A stretch of DNA of 64,000 nucleotides. Source: Methanobacterium bryantii. Lineage in GTDB: Archaea > Methanobacteriota > Methanobacteria > Methanobacteriales > Methanobacteriaceae. Location of the stretch: contig NZ_LMVM01000033.1 of assembly GCF_002287175.1 (NCBI RefSeq), positions 227,515 to 291,514 on the forward strand, given 5' to 3'. This document shows positions 27,036-35,957 of the stretch, one piece after another; position 1 is the stretch's first letter; each line of letters opens with the position of its first letter. The translations under genes and the position numbers were made by a program. The notes beneath the pieces are model-generated. The model worked only from the letters and a program-made list of their open reading frames with translations. It was not told the DNA's origin and did no database searches.

Positions 27036-27467
27036 TCAATATGGTCTTTCCCACGATTCTATATCTCCTGTTACTACTTTAAAAACTGGATTTGACCTGG
27101 GAAAATCTAAATTCACCAATATATCATATCTTTCAGGATCCCTTATTTTGAGCTTTCTTTTTAAATGTTTAAACTCATAAAGCATTTGCCCATCAGTTAC
27201 TTCAATTTTAGAATTTACAAACTTAATTCCAATTCTATCCCTCTTAAAATTATAATTTCTCCTTTTAGATTCATTGTAAACATGTAATAAGTAAGTATCA
27301 ATGGCAAGTACCGGATCATTCTGTTTTTTAAATCTTTCAAGTTGAGGATGATGCTTATAACCTTCAGTCTTTCCAGTAAAGACATTACGGGCCATTATTC
27401 CTTCTCTCCAAAGTGCAACAAGGCCCTTGACATCGAGGTATTCAGGATGCAAACTCCATAGTCTCAT
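27036..27467 (-). CDS. Pyrimidine-dimer DNA glycosylase family protein
   Basis: A 143-residue protein of the T4 endonuclease V-like/DUF family PF03013 (MRLWSLHPEYLDVKGLVALWREG, then YKHHPQLERFK and YLLHVYNESKRRNYNF). Members are annotated as pyrimidine-dimer DNA glycosylases that start base-excision repair of UV damage. The Arg/Glu-rich N-terminus fits that use. The start at 27467 is supported by GGTGATTAC and by the family N-terminus. The start codon and ribosome-binding site sit inside a 13-bp inverted repeat. Confidence 0.82.
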   Translation of the reverse strand: MRLWSLHPEYLDVKGLVALWREGIMARNVFTGKTEGYKHHPQLERFKKQNDPVLAIDTYLLHVYNESKRRNYNFKRDRIGIKFVNSKIEVTDGQMLYEFKHLKRKLKIRDPERYDILVNLDFPRSNPVFKVVTGDIESWERPY

Positions 27468-27492
27468 GTAATCACCGATACATGAGACTATG
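27457..27492 (-). promoter_or_regulatory. Hairpin over the start codon
   Basis: CATAGTCTCATGT (27457-27469) and ACATGAGACTATG (27480-27492) pair over 13 bp with a 10-nt loop. In the minus-strand transcript the loop contains the GGTGATT ribosome-binding site and one stem arm contains the AUG. The distal arm can instead pair with 27523-27534, giving two mutually exclusive folds. Confidence 0.6.
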
Positions 27493-27900
27493 GGTCGCAA
27501 AAAATATAATTTTTTGCAGACTCCACAATCTCATAGTCTCGCTCCCATATTCGATTGGAAGCCTCACGGCTTCACAATCTCACATAATCTTTCTTTATAT
27601 TAATAATGTGAGATTATGAGCCGCGAAAAAAATTCTTTTTTCGCAGGCTGTCAGAACTTACAGTTCTGACGCCGCAAACATGAAATGTTTGCAGGCTTCA
27701 CAATCTCATTGATCATAGATCTAGTATTCGATTGGTAGCCGCGAAAACTACGTTTTCGCAGGCTCCACAATCCTACAATCCTACAACTTCCACCAATATC
27801 CAATTAGAATCCACGAAAAACAAATTTCCGCAATTCAACAATCTCATTACCAATAGCATGAAATCATAAGCCACAAAAACTACATTTTTACAACCCCAAT
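27480..27900 (-). repeat. Large hairpin array with cloverleaf and conserved bulge
   Basis: About 400 bp of repeated units. In minus-strand sense TGAGATTGTGRAGYC is followed by a bulged T, an arm with a small loop, and GRCT. Arms: 27497-27517, 27623-27644, 27651-27669, 27674-27692 and 27741-27759. An outer stem TGAGATTATGAGCC (27609-27622) with GGCTTCACAATCTCA (27694-27708) closes three arms into a cloverleaf. Arm sequences differ but pair perfectly, and one unit has GTC/GAC where others have GCC/GGC. Confidence 0.75.
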
Positions 27901-28072
27901 CTCACATTAACCCATCCATACAAACAATATGAATTAAAATCACTTTTAATCTCCTAATCTTCACCCGTAACATTTAAACAAATAAACACTAACAAAGATT
28001 TAAAGAATAATTAAGAATCAAAGCAATATAGGGCATCAAAAAATAAAAAAAATAATTATAAACAAATTAAAA

Positions 28073-28468
28073 TTATTTAACAAGCATTACAGGCGCTTCT
28101 ACAGATTTTAAAATACTTTCAGCTACGCTGCCGAGTATTAGCTTTTCTAAACCCTTTTTTCCATGGGTTCCAATAACAACAATGTCTGCTTCCATCCTTT
28201 GAGTTATAGTAGGTATATCCTTACGCGGATCTCCAAATACGAGGATTTCATCAACAACTACGTCTTCTTTTTTAGCTTTTTCGCTTAATTTTTTTAATAT
28301 TATTTTACCTTCATCTTCAAGAACATCATAGGGATAAATAAGCTTTTCATCAATCACATAAACCCCAACTATTCTTGCATTGTACTTATTTGCCATAGAA
28401 ATTGCTATATCTTCAGCCCTTCCGGCATATTCGGAACCATCTGTTGGAACCAATATTGTTTTAAACAT
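28073..28468 (-). CDS. Universal stress protein (UspA family)
   Basis: A 131-residue UspA-fold protein, shorter and more divergent than the other two stress proteins here. It starts FKTILVPTDGSEYAGRAEDI and has the ATP loop IGTHGKKGLEKLILGSVAES near residue 97, which fits G-x2-G-x9-G-S. It is cytoplasmic and presumably ATP-binding. AAGGAGTGTATTAA gives a clear start. It is 51 bp behind the flavin reductase gene on the same strand, so the two may be cotranscribed. Confidence 0.92.
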   Translation of the reverse strand: MFKTILVPTDGSEYAGRAEDIAISMANKYNARIVGVYVIDEKLIYPYDVLEDEGKIILKKLSEKAKKEDVVVDEILVFGDPRKDIPTITQRMEADIVVIGTHGKKGLEKLILGSVAESILKSVEAPVMLVK

Positions 28469-28519
28469 TTAATACACTCCTTACACAATCGAGATAATCC
28501 AGGTTAACCTTTAAAAATA

Positions 28520-29071
28520 CTATTCAACCTTCTTCAGGTGATCTCCAACTACAAAATTCACTCCACCAACATGTAAAACTGGTTTTATCTTTTCAACGTC
28601 TAAATTACCGCCTTTTAAGGAGTCTTCCTTAGCGCTTACATTTAAGACTTCTCCCACGATAATATTATGATCTCCAGCATTTTTAATCCAGTGCACTTTA
28701 CACTCAATACATGCAACGCACTCCTCGATTCCGGGTGGTGAAACTTTTTTAGAAGGTTTTGAAGTAAGACCTGCCTTTTCTATTTCATTTACACCGTATG
28801 GGAACTTTTCACCAGTTATCCATAATTTATTTAAGATATCTTCCTTTGGAATATTTACCACAAACTCATCAACTTCCACTATATTTTTATAGGTATGATG
28901 GCTTGCAACTGATGCAAAAGCAATTAATGGAGGATCCATTGAAACTGGCATTGTAAAAGAAAATGGAGCAGCATTTACTTCACCTTTCCTATTTATGGTT
29001 GTTACAATAATTGTAGGACGAGGTGCTAATACTTTATATGCATTTTCCGTGCCTATTTCTTCAAAGCTCAT
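28520..29071 (-). CDS. Flavin reductase family (flavoredoxin-like) protein
   Basis: A 183-residue FMN-binding split-barrel protein. The N-terminal APRPTIIVTTINRKGEVNAA and the FSFTMPVSMDPPLIAFASV stretch form the flavin site, HHTYKNIVEVDEFVVNIP follows, and CVACIECKV is near residue 120. Homologues are flavoredoxins or flavin reductases that pass electrons from F420H2/NAD(P)H. AAAAGGTGATTG precedes the ATG. The neighbouring genes are stress and oxygen-defence genes, so a redox-protection role is plausible but unproven. Confidence 0.85.
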   Translation of the reverse strand: MSFEEIGTENAYKVLAPRPTIIVTTINRKGEVNAAPFSFTMPVSMDPPLIAFASVASHHTYKNIVEVDEFVVNIPKEDILNKLWITGEKFPYGVNEIEKAGLTSKPSKKVSPPGIEECVACIECKVHWIKNAGDHNIIVGEVLNVSAKEDSLKGGNLDVEKIKPVLHVGGVNFVVGDHLKKVE

Positions 29072-29624
29072 TCAATCACCTTTTAATATATTAATTAAAT
29101 AAAAATTTCTTATTTAATGGTTAATCACTGCTATTCATTATGATCTATATTTTATAAGTCAAATGATTTATTATTTTGCATTAAATATTTAGATAATTTG
29201 CAATAACCTAAGTCCAAGTCATAAGAGGATTATGTTAAAATAATTTCACATATAACCGATGCTACATCTTTGTAGTAATTATAAGAATGTTTTAATTTAA
29301 TAGATCTACAACTACCAACTTGGTTATATCCAAATAAACATGCGATTCCATTTTAAAAAAGAGCATATACTAACTTATTTTCCAATATAATTAATCTATA
29401 ACAGGTAATCTGATCTGATTTTACCGAGAAAATATACGCATGGTAACTTTGAGATATTTAGATATAAAATAAAAAACGAAATTATATTTGTTTTACTATT
29501 AACCAGTTTGCAGCGGCATTTTATCTCTTTTCAAATATCATGTCAATTAATAATAACAAAATATATTAATATATTAACTATATAATTCATTATATATTAA
29601 CTGAATAAGGAGATAGTTGATTTT
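29072..29624. other. Intergenic region
   Basis: A divergent gap of 550 bp with no gene. Just upstream of the following gene, ATATATTAACTATATAATT and TTATATATTAACTG form a loose repeat that could include its TATA box (29565-29600). Confidence 0.5.
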
Positions 29625-29996
29625 ATGGATAATGATGGAATAGTTGAGACAAGAATTGAATTTAAGTTTCCAGAATATGAAGATACAATAGATGAACGCC
29701 GAGTATTGGAACAAAAGATTAAAAACAGATTAGGATCGCTTGAAAGTATATTATTTGGTATTACATTTCAAAATGATTCCATTGAAATACAGGAAGGAAA
29801 CCGCATATACAAAATATTAAATCAAGGAAATAATTTTTCTATATCTGATAATTCAATACAAATGACCTTTAAAGAATTGACTATCTCCAAAAATATTGTT
29901 GAAATTAAATTCTTATTAAATAATGTAAATAAAATTATAGAAAAATTCCATGAGAATAACCAGAGGATACTAACTTTAGGTAAAAAAGTACTTTAA
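29625..29996 (+). CDS. Hypothetical protein
   Basis: A 123-residue soluble protein I do not recognise. It starts MDNDGIVETRIEFKFPEYED, is rich in Glu, Asn and Ile, and is predicted as an alternating beta-strand region with a C-terminal helix (NNVNKIIEKFHENNQRIL). No signal peptide or metal motif is seen. GGAGATAG lies 12 nt before the ATG. It is monocistronic, with a short stem (CTTGC-GTC-GCAAG, 30003-30015) after the stop. Confidence 0.6.
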   Translation: MDNDGIVETRIEFKFPEYEDTIDERRVLEQKIKNRLGSLESILFGITFQNDSIEIQEGNRIYKILNQGNNFSISDNSIQMTFKELTISKNIVEIKFLLNNVNKIIEKFHENNQRILTLGKKVL

Positions 29997-30002
29997 AAAA
30001 TA

Positions 30003-30015
30003 CTTGCGTCGCAAG
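30003..30015 (+). terminator. Short hairpin after the hypothetical gene
   Basis: CTTGC at 30003-30007 pairs with GCAAG at 30011-30015 around a 3-nt GTC loop, seven bases after the stop codon. It is short and lacks a T run, so a terminator role is uncertain. Confidence 0.3.
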
Positions 30016-30233
30016 GTACCGGCTATAATAGAAGTTTTCACTGTTTTTAAAAAAATAAGATCAGGGACATTCTGTAAATGTCCACATATGGTATTTTAGG
30101 CAATATAATCTTAATTTTGGATTATTTGATTACTTATGATTGTGTGCAAAAGCACAGTTATTCATGTTCAATTTTTTTAAGAGATTTAAGAAGTACTACA
30201 ACATATAATTTACCTAAATCCCATATTTAGCAA

Positions 30234-31934
30234 TTATTCCGCCAAATAATCAGCTTTACATGTTTTAATGAATTCATCACATAGTTTTTGAGGATCACCA
30301 TCACCGACAATTATTCCATTTTCAATCATTATAGCCCTGGTTGTAACTTCTCTAATAAAGTCTACATGGTGGCTTACCATCAAAATAGTTGTGTTAAATT
30401 TCTTGTTTATCCTTTTAAGAGAATTTGATACTATTCGCAGAGTAATAGGATCAAGATCCCCAAATGGTTCATCCAGGATTAAAACCTCAGGTTTAGATGT
30501 TAACACTAAAGCTAAAGTGGCTCTAACCTTTTGACCTCCAGAAAGCTCATAGGAACACCTGTCCAAAATATCAAGGGGCAAATCAAGCGCTTCAAAAATA
30601 GGTTCGGCATATTTTCTAACCTCTGTATCTGGGAATTTTGGAAATAGAAGGTCTAAAATATCAGGTTTAAGCTCAATTTTTTCCAGTCTTGCTTTAGCTT
30701 CATGTTCTGGAAGATCAGTAAGCTGGTAAAGAACATCAAGGATTTTATCGCTGATACCAAGTTCTTCAGCTGTTTTACGTGCCTTTGATATAACATGTTC
30801 ATCTTTAACTCCAAGACGTGACGCAATTTGATCCTTGATTGTTGCATAATGAGTAAGGGCAAATTCCTGATGCATAAATCCTAATTTCCGCCTTACATTC
30901 ATTCTTTCCAATCCCAGATCTTGCATATCCACCCAGTTATCATTCAATTTAAAGAGAATAGATCCAGAATCTGGAGCATCAAGCCCCGCTAACATTCGAA
31001 GCAAAACTGTTTTCCCAGCTCCACTTGGTCCTATTAAAGATACAATTTCACCTTTTTTAATATTAAATTTTATATCTTTAATTTGAAGAGTATTTCCACC
31101 TTTTAAAAGGAAAAATCTCTTATTTAAATCATTTACTTTTATTATGGAGTCGCCTATATTCTCAGGGCCTGCTAATGGTTCAGCAGGTTCCATTGGCTCC
31201 ATAAATTTGGTAATTATTTTCTCAGTAGAACCTTCATCAATGATTTCACCGTTTTCTATTAAAACTAGTCTATCTGAAAGGTATCTGTGAACCTCTGGAA
31301 GGTGAGACACGAGAACTATTGTAACACCTAACTCTTTATTTATATTTTTTATAGCGTCTAAAATTTCTTGTTTTGTCCTTGGACATGACATGGTAGCAGG
31401 TTCATCGAGCAATAAGACTTTTGGCTTTTTTGCAAGCTGTCTTGCCATTATAAGTCTTTGTTTTTCACCACCACTTAAAACCGGGGCAAAATGATTTATC
31501 TTATGGCCTAAACCTACAATCTCAAGAATTTCCTTTGCCTGATCTCCAAATTCAACCACCGCATCGTCCACATCCTGTAAAGACTCATCACCATATTTAG
31601 CTCCTGCTAATTTCCTTACAACATTTTGAAGGGCTGTTTCTCCCCATAAACCAAATGACCTTTGAAGATGAATTGCAGTTGCTTTTTTAAGTTTTGCAAA
31701 ATAGTATGGGCTTGAATTTGGAGAAACTTCTGTACCATCAAGTGTTATTTTACCACTGTCAAATGGTTCTACACCCCTGAGAATTCGCAGTAAACTAGTT
31801 TTTCCAGATCCGCTCATCCCAATTATCCCGACAATCTCACCTTCCTCAACATTGAGATTTATATCATTTAATGCTTTGATTTCTCCACCATTTTCTATTT
31901 TATATGTCTTGGATAAGTTTTCAACCTTTATCAT
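30234..31934 (-). CDS. atwA: Methyl-coenzyme M reductase activation component A2
   Basis: An ATP-binding protein needed for reductive activation of methyl-CoM reductase. The 566 residues hold two ABC ATPase domains. Domain 1 has Walker A GMSGSGKTSLLR near residue 38, signature LSGGEKQRLIMARQL near 158 and Walker B LLLDEPATMSCPRTKQE. Domain 2 has Walker A GPSGAGKTVLLRMLAG near 303, signature LSGGQKVRATLALVL near 475 and Walker B VLILDEPFGDLDP. The CPRTKQE variation after Walker B is typical of A2. There are no membrane partners nearby, as expected. Confidence 0.93.
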   Translation of the reverse strand: MIKVENLSKTYKIENGGEIKALNDINLNVEEGEIVGIIGMSGSGKTSLLRILRGVEPFDSGKITLDGTEVSPNSSPYYFAKLKKATAIHLQRSFGLWGETALQNVVRKLAGAKYGDESLQDVDDAVVEFGDQAKEILEIVGLGHKINHFAPVLSGGEKQRLIMARQLAKKPKVLLLDEPATMSCPRTKQEILDAIKNINKELGVTIVLVSHLPEVHRYLSDRLVLIENGEIIDEGSTEKIITKFMEPMEPAEPLAGPENIGDSIIKVNDLNKRFFLLKGGNTLQIKDIKFNIKKGEIVSLIGPSGAGKTVLLRMLAGLDAPDSGSILFKLNDNWVDMQDLGLERMNVRRKLGFMHQEFALTHYATIKDQIASRLGVKDEHVISKARKTAEELGISDKILDVLYQLTDLPEHEAKARLEKIELKPDILDLLFPKFPDTEVRKYAEPIFEALDLPLDILDRCSYELSGGQKVRATLALVLTSKPEVLILDEPFGDLDPITLRIVSNSLKRINKKFNTTILMVSHHVDFIREVTTRAIMIENGIIVGDGDPQKLCDEFIKTCKADYLAE

Positions 31935-32416
31935 TCATTTACACCTTGTTTAAATAAATTAATATTTAGCCAACATTTATTGACTTAACATGTTCAGAAA
32001 AATTTAAATCTTTAAAAATTGATCAAAGCTGTTTATCCTCTTTAAGAGTATATCCCGGTTTTTTCGACGGCTTTTGAATAACTTTCATGGAGTTTAACTC
32101 AAAAGAATATTACCTGTAAAATCACTTCTTTAGTTAATATTAAACAAAGTGATTTAAATTGTTATGCTAATTTATACATCCTAATTTAAGCTGAACTGCT
32201 TTGTAATACTTTTTTATATAAAAGTAGTAAAGTACTTAAATTCCAAATTTCAAAAATGAAAATAGGGAAAATATGTTTTAAGCTAATCTCAATTTATACT
32301 TGCTAATTTAAACTATAACGCATTTAAACAAACCAATTTATTATTCCATGACTAATTTAATTGATACCTGTTTAAAGTTATCTCATCACGAGATAGCAAT
32401 GCGTGGAGGTGAAAAT
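31935..32416. other. Intergenic region
   Basis: A divergent gap upstream of atwA and a DUF2795 gene. No gene is seen. A plus-strand frame from 32348 is in phase with the DUF2795 gene but lacks a ribosome-binding site and is treated as untranslated leader. Confidence 0.45.
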
Positions 32417-32629
32417 TTGGCACAAAAGCGACAGAAAAGGTTTAATGTAAGTCCAGCGCAGGTTGAAAAATCCATAAAGGGGACTCATTTTCCTGCACAA
32501 AAACAAGATTTAATTCAAAGAGCAAGGGAAAATCATGCTAATCAGGATGTTTTGAAAGTTTTAGAAAATATGCCTGATAAACAATTCAATTCTCCTGTAG
32601 ATATAAGCAAAGCGATGGGAAAAATGTAA
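32417..32629 (+). CDS. DUF2795 family small protein
   Basis: A 70-residue protein starting at TTG with GGAGGT 7 nt upstream. The sequence (AQKRQKRFNVSPAQVEKSIK, then FPAQKQDLIQRARENHA) matches the DUF2795 pattern found in archaea and actinobacteria. This family has no known function; the helical, basic N-terminus suggests nucleic acid contact, which is inference. A strong hairpin follows the stop. Confidence 0.75.
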   Translation: MAQKRQKRFNVSPAQVEKSIKGTHFPAQKQDLIQRARENHANQDVLKVLENMPDKQFNSPVDISKAMGKM

Positions 32630-32655
32630 ATGATATAATTAAAATTGTTAAGTAA

Positions 32656-32679
32656 GGACACCAGATTAAACTGGTGTCC
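32656..32679 (+). terminator. Strong hairpin after the DUF2795 gene
   Basis: GGACACCAG (32656-32664) and CTGGTGTCC (32671-32679) form a perfect 9-bp stem with a 6-nt loop, 26 bp after the stop. It is one of the strongest simple hairpins in the window and a likely transcript end. Confidence 0.65.
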
Positions 32680-32992
32680 ATCTTACAATGAATATAACTA
32701 TTTCAATCTAAAGCCGTCACTTAACCTAATAAGTTATGTTGTGTGCCGTAAATGCACTACTTGATGAATAATTTTATTTCAAGCTAGATTAAATTTCATA
32801 AGTTTTATACAAACATTATTTTAAATTATTTTAGTAATACAAAAATACTTTTTCTAACATACTTTGCAAGTGTATAACGAATTTTAACAAAGTTTTAGAT
32901 AGTAAAAGTTTTTAATAAAACTAGTGAATTTTTTCAGTATATAAACAAAATATTAAAGCACATGAAAACAGATTAATTAAACAGGTGATTGT
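32680..32992. other. Intergenic region
   Basis: An AT-rich gap upstream of nadM with no gene seen. It must carry the nadM promoter. Confidence 0.45.
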
Positions 32993-33529
32993 TTGAGAGG
33001 ATTACTTGTTGGAAGAATGCAGCCAGTCCATAATGGACATCTTCAAGTTATAAAAAGCATTCTCAAAGAAGTTGATGAAGTCATAATAGGTATTGGAAGT
33101 GCTCAGCTGAGCCATACTCTAAAAGATCCATTTACTGCAGGTGAAAGGGTAATGATGCTTACAAAGGCCCTTAGTGAAAACGGCATTCATGCATCAAAAT
33201 ATTATATTATACCCATACAGGATGTAGCTTGCAATTCTACCTGGGTGGCCCATGTTAAAATGCTAACACCCCCCTTCAAATACATATATTCAGGTAATCC
33301 GCTGGTTCAACGACTTTTTATTGAAGCAGGAAACAAGGTCACAGAACCACCGCTGTTTAATCGTGAAACTTATTCTGGAACAGAAGTTAGAAGAAGGATA
33401 CTTCTAGATGAAGATTGGGAATCACTTGTTCCCAAATCAGTTGTAAATGTTATTAAAGAAATTGATGGAATTTCAAGAATGAAACATCTATCTAAAAAAG
33501 AAGCTTCAGAATTAATACAAAAAATTTAA
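32993..33529 (+). CDS. nadM: Nicotinamide-nucleotide adenylyltransferase, archaeal
   Basis: Makes NAD from NMN and ATP. The 178-residue nucleotidyltransferase fold has GRMQPVHNGHLQVI at the N-terminus (the HxGH-type ATP site). SAQLSHTLKDPFTAGERVMM lies near residue 38, and the ISSTxxR-like element is ETYSGTEVRRRI near residue 122. Translation starts at TTG with AGGTGATT upstream. moaE follows 17 bp later. Confidence 0.94.
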   Translation: MRGLLVGRMQPVHNGHLQVIKSILKEVDEVIIGIGSAQLSHTLKDPFTAGERVMMLTKALSENGIHASKYYIIPIQDVACNSTWVAHVKMLTPPFKYIYSGNPLVQRLFIEAGNKVTEPPLFNRETYSGTEVRRRILLDEDWESLVPKSVVNVIKEIDGISRMKHLSKKEASELIQKI

Positions 33530-33546
33530 GAATTTATGGTGATCAC

Positions 33547-33990
33547 ATGGCTCTAAATGTAAGGGTTATCAAAAAAGATGAAGAATTAATTACAATTCCA
33601 GACCTTATAAATCAGGTTAAAAAGAATCCTAAAATCGATGAATGTGGAGCAGTATTTTCCTTTGAAGGTATAGTAAGGGGCAAAGAAAATGAAACTAAAG
33701 TTAAAAAGTTGAATTTAAGTACCCCTGATATTCAAAAAACCGAAAAGGAACTTGAAGAAATTATAGAAGACATTAAAAATAAACATGGAGTGGCCGAAAT
33801 AGCCGCAGTACATTATGTTGGGGAATTTTACACAGGAGACTCTCTTTTACTTGTAGTTGTAGCTGGAGCGCACAGAGGCGAAACAGTAGATGCTCTTAAA
33901 GAATCAATAGAGCGTATAAAACATGATCTTGAATTTAAAAAAGAAGAATTTACGGATGAAGGAAAAAACATTATTATGTCCGGAGGATAA
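33547..33990 (+). CDS. moaE: Molybdopterin synthase catalytic subunit
   Basis: Transfers sulfur from MoaD to precursor Z to make molybdopterin, needed in methanogens for formylmethanofuran dehydrogenase. The 147 residues include CGAVFSFEGIVRGKENETKV near residue 35 and YVGEFYTGDSLLLVVVAGAH near residue 92, with the catalytic Lys region in IKHDLEFKKEEF. GGTGATCAC precedes the ATG. It forms an operon with nadM. The ubiquitin-like protein at 60.1 kb could be the MoaD partner, but that link is only inferred. Confidence 0.92.
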   Translation: MALNVRVIKKDEELITIPDLINQVKKNPKIDECGAVFSFEGIVRGKENETKVKKLNLSTPDIQKTEKELEEIIEDIKNKHGVAEIAAVHYVGEFYTGDSLLLVVVAGAHRGETVDALKESIERIKHDLEFKKEEFTDEGKNIIMSGG

Positions 33991-34068
33991 GCTCAACAGT
34001 TTATCATTAGTCCATTACAGAAATAACTGATTTAAACGCATGGATAAGTTATAAAGGAGAAATTAAAT

Positions 34069-35253
34069 TTGAAAAATATAAGGGATAGTGTCCATGGAAA
34101 CCTTTATCTTGACGAATTCGAGATTAAACTGGTAGATACTCCTCAAATCCAGCGTTTAAGACGGATTAAACAGTTAGGATTTACTTACCTTGTTTATCCC
34201 GGTGCAAACCACTCTCGTTTTGAGCATTCCATCGGGACAATGCACGTTGCATCCAAAATTGCAGACAGCGTTGGGCTAGATGAACATACCAAAAAAATGA
34301 TCCGATCTTGTGCACTTCTGCATGATATAGGACACGGCCCATTTTCACATGTATCAGAAGGTGTTCTTGATACTCCCCACGAATATCAAACATCTAAAGT
34401 TATTAAAGAATCAGAAATTTCAGATATTCTGTCTGAAATGTTCGACCCCAAAGAAATAATCAATATAATACATGGAAAAGGGCCTTTGGGACATATAATA
34501 AGCAGTGAGCTTGATGCAGATAGAATGGATTATCTTGTAAGAGATTCTTATTATACGGGTGTTGCTTATGGGATGATCGACGTTGAAAGACTTGTATCTT
34601 CAATGAAACTTGAAGACAGCCTAGTTATTGGAGTAAAAGGCATTCAAACTGCTGAATCTGCTCTCATTGCAAGATACTTAATGTATCCCAGTGTCTATCA
34701 GCACCACACCACAAGAATAATAAATTCAATGTTTCGAAGATGCATGAAATGGATGTTTGAAGCTGATTTAGTTAATTCAGATACCATTTACAAATACGAT
34801 GATGCAGACATTACCACAATTGCAAGATCTCAGGACGGCCAAATTAAAGACATAATTAACAGGTTAGATAACCGCAATTTGTTTAAAAGAGTATTTACCA
34901 TAAAGCTCAGTGATTTAGAAGAACCAAAGGATGTTTTCAAGATCAAAGATAAGAAGCTCAAAAAAATTGAACTTGAAATCGCTGCAGATTTAGGTTCACA
35001 TTCGGAGTATACAATAATCGATATCCCAGAATACCCATTCTTTAATGAAATGAGAACCCAGGTATCTGTTGGGAATGAATGCGTAAAATTAAATGAAATA
35101 TCAAATTTAGTAAGTGCCCTTAAAAATATGAGATTTAATTACGCAGATATCTGCATATATGTTCCAGATGAATATGCAGAAAAAGCTTCGAAATTCCCAT
35201 TTGAGGATTATTTAGAGCTTACAATGCAAAAAAATATTAAAGATTGGCTATAA
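34069..35253 (+). CDS. HD-domain phosphohydrolase (dNTPase-like)
   Basis: A 394-residue HD superfamily metal-dependent phosphohydrolase. The HD motif region is SRFEHSIGTMHVASKIAD near residue 44 and CALLHDIGHGPFSHVSE near residue 82. ELDADRMDYLVRDSYYTGV near residue 146 supplies the last metal ligand. Homologues resemble SAMHD1/YpgQ-type dNTP or nucleotide hydrolases; the true substrate here is not known. Translation starts at TTG at 34069 with AAAGGAGA upstream. It probably follows moaE on the same transcript. Confidence 0.9.
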   Translation: MKNIRDSVHGNLYLDEFEIKLVDTPQIQRLRRIKQLGFTYLVYPGANHSRFEHSIGTMHVASKIADSVGLDEHTKKMIRSCALLHDIGHGPFSHVSEGVLDTPHEYQTSKVIKESEISDILSEMFDPKEIINIIHGKGPLGHIISSELDADRMDYLVRDSYYTGVAYGMIDVERLVSSMKLEDSLVIGVKGIQTAESALIARYLMYPSVYQHHTTRIINSMFRRCMKWMFEADLVNSDTIYKYDDADITTIARSQDGQIKDIINRLDNRNLFKRVFTIKLSDLEEPKDVFKIKDKKLKKIELEIAADLGSHSEYTIIDIPEYPFFNEMRTQVSVGNECVKLNEISNLVSALKNMRFNYADICIYVPDEYAEKASKFPFEDYLELTMQKNIKDWL

Positions 35254-35380
35254 ATTAATTGTAAGAAATAAAATAACTTATTATACTTATACGATTCAAA
35301 TCAAATATTTAGCTGTTTAAAATTAGCTAATTAAAAAATTTGATTACAAATTATATATAAAATATAAATATGTGATAATT

Positions 35381-35941
35381 ATGATTGTAGTTGCTATTAC
35401 AGGTGCAAGTGGTGTGATTTACGGAGTAAGGCTTCTTGAGGTATTAAAGGAACTAAATATAGATACCGCTCTTGTAATAACCGATCCTGCCAAAATAATC
35501 CTTAAATATGAACTTAATATGGAAGAAGAAGAATTAAAAAAATTAACAGACATAATTTATGATCCAAAGGATCTTACAGCTTCTATTAACAGTGGGTCGT
35601 TTAGATTCAATTCTATGGTCATAGCTCCATGTACAATGAAGACAATTTCTGCAATAGCAAATGGATACGCGAATAATGCTATAACAAGATCTGCAGATGT
35701 GGTACTTAAAGAAAGAAGAAAATTAGTAATTGTACCTCGTGAAACGCCCCTTAGATCAGTTCACCTTGAAAATATGCTTAGAATAAGCAGGGAAGGAGGC
35801 ATAATCCTCCCCGCTATGCCTGGTTTTTATCATAATCCAGAAAATATTGATGATCTATGCAATTTTGTTGTTGGAAAAATCTTAGATGTCCTGGAAATTG
35901 ATAATCACATGTTTAAACGATGGCATAATGACAACCCATAA
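35381..35941 (+). CDS. ubiX: Flavin prenyltransferase UbiX
   Basis: Prenylates FMN to make the cofactor of UbiD-type decarboxylases. The 186-residue flavoprotein has AITGASGVIYGVRLLEVL at the N-terminus, MVIAPCTMKTISAIANGYANN near residue 83 and RKLVIVPRETPLRSVHLENM near residue 115. The C-terminal loop PAMPGFYHNPENIDDL is near residue 148. The ATG at 35381 is preferred over an upstream in-frame GTG because the family starts directly with the Rossmann strand. cbiT follows. Confidence 0.93.
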   Translation: MIVVAITGASGVIYGVRLLEVLKELNIDTALVITDPAKIILKYELNMEEEELKKLTDIIYDPKDLTASINSGSFRFNSMVIAPCTMKTISAIANGYANNAITRSADVVLKERRKLVIVPRETPLRSVHLENMLRISREGGIILPAMPGFYHNPENIDDLCNFVVGKILDVLEIDNHMFKRWHNDNP

Positions 35942-35957
35942 CTAATAAAATCTAATA

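Noticed and set aside
27480..27900. Possible CRISPR array because of repeated GAGATTGTG units
   Set aside because: Units are palindromic, vary in length and lack constant repeat and spacer sizes; no cas genes are near.
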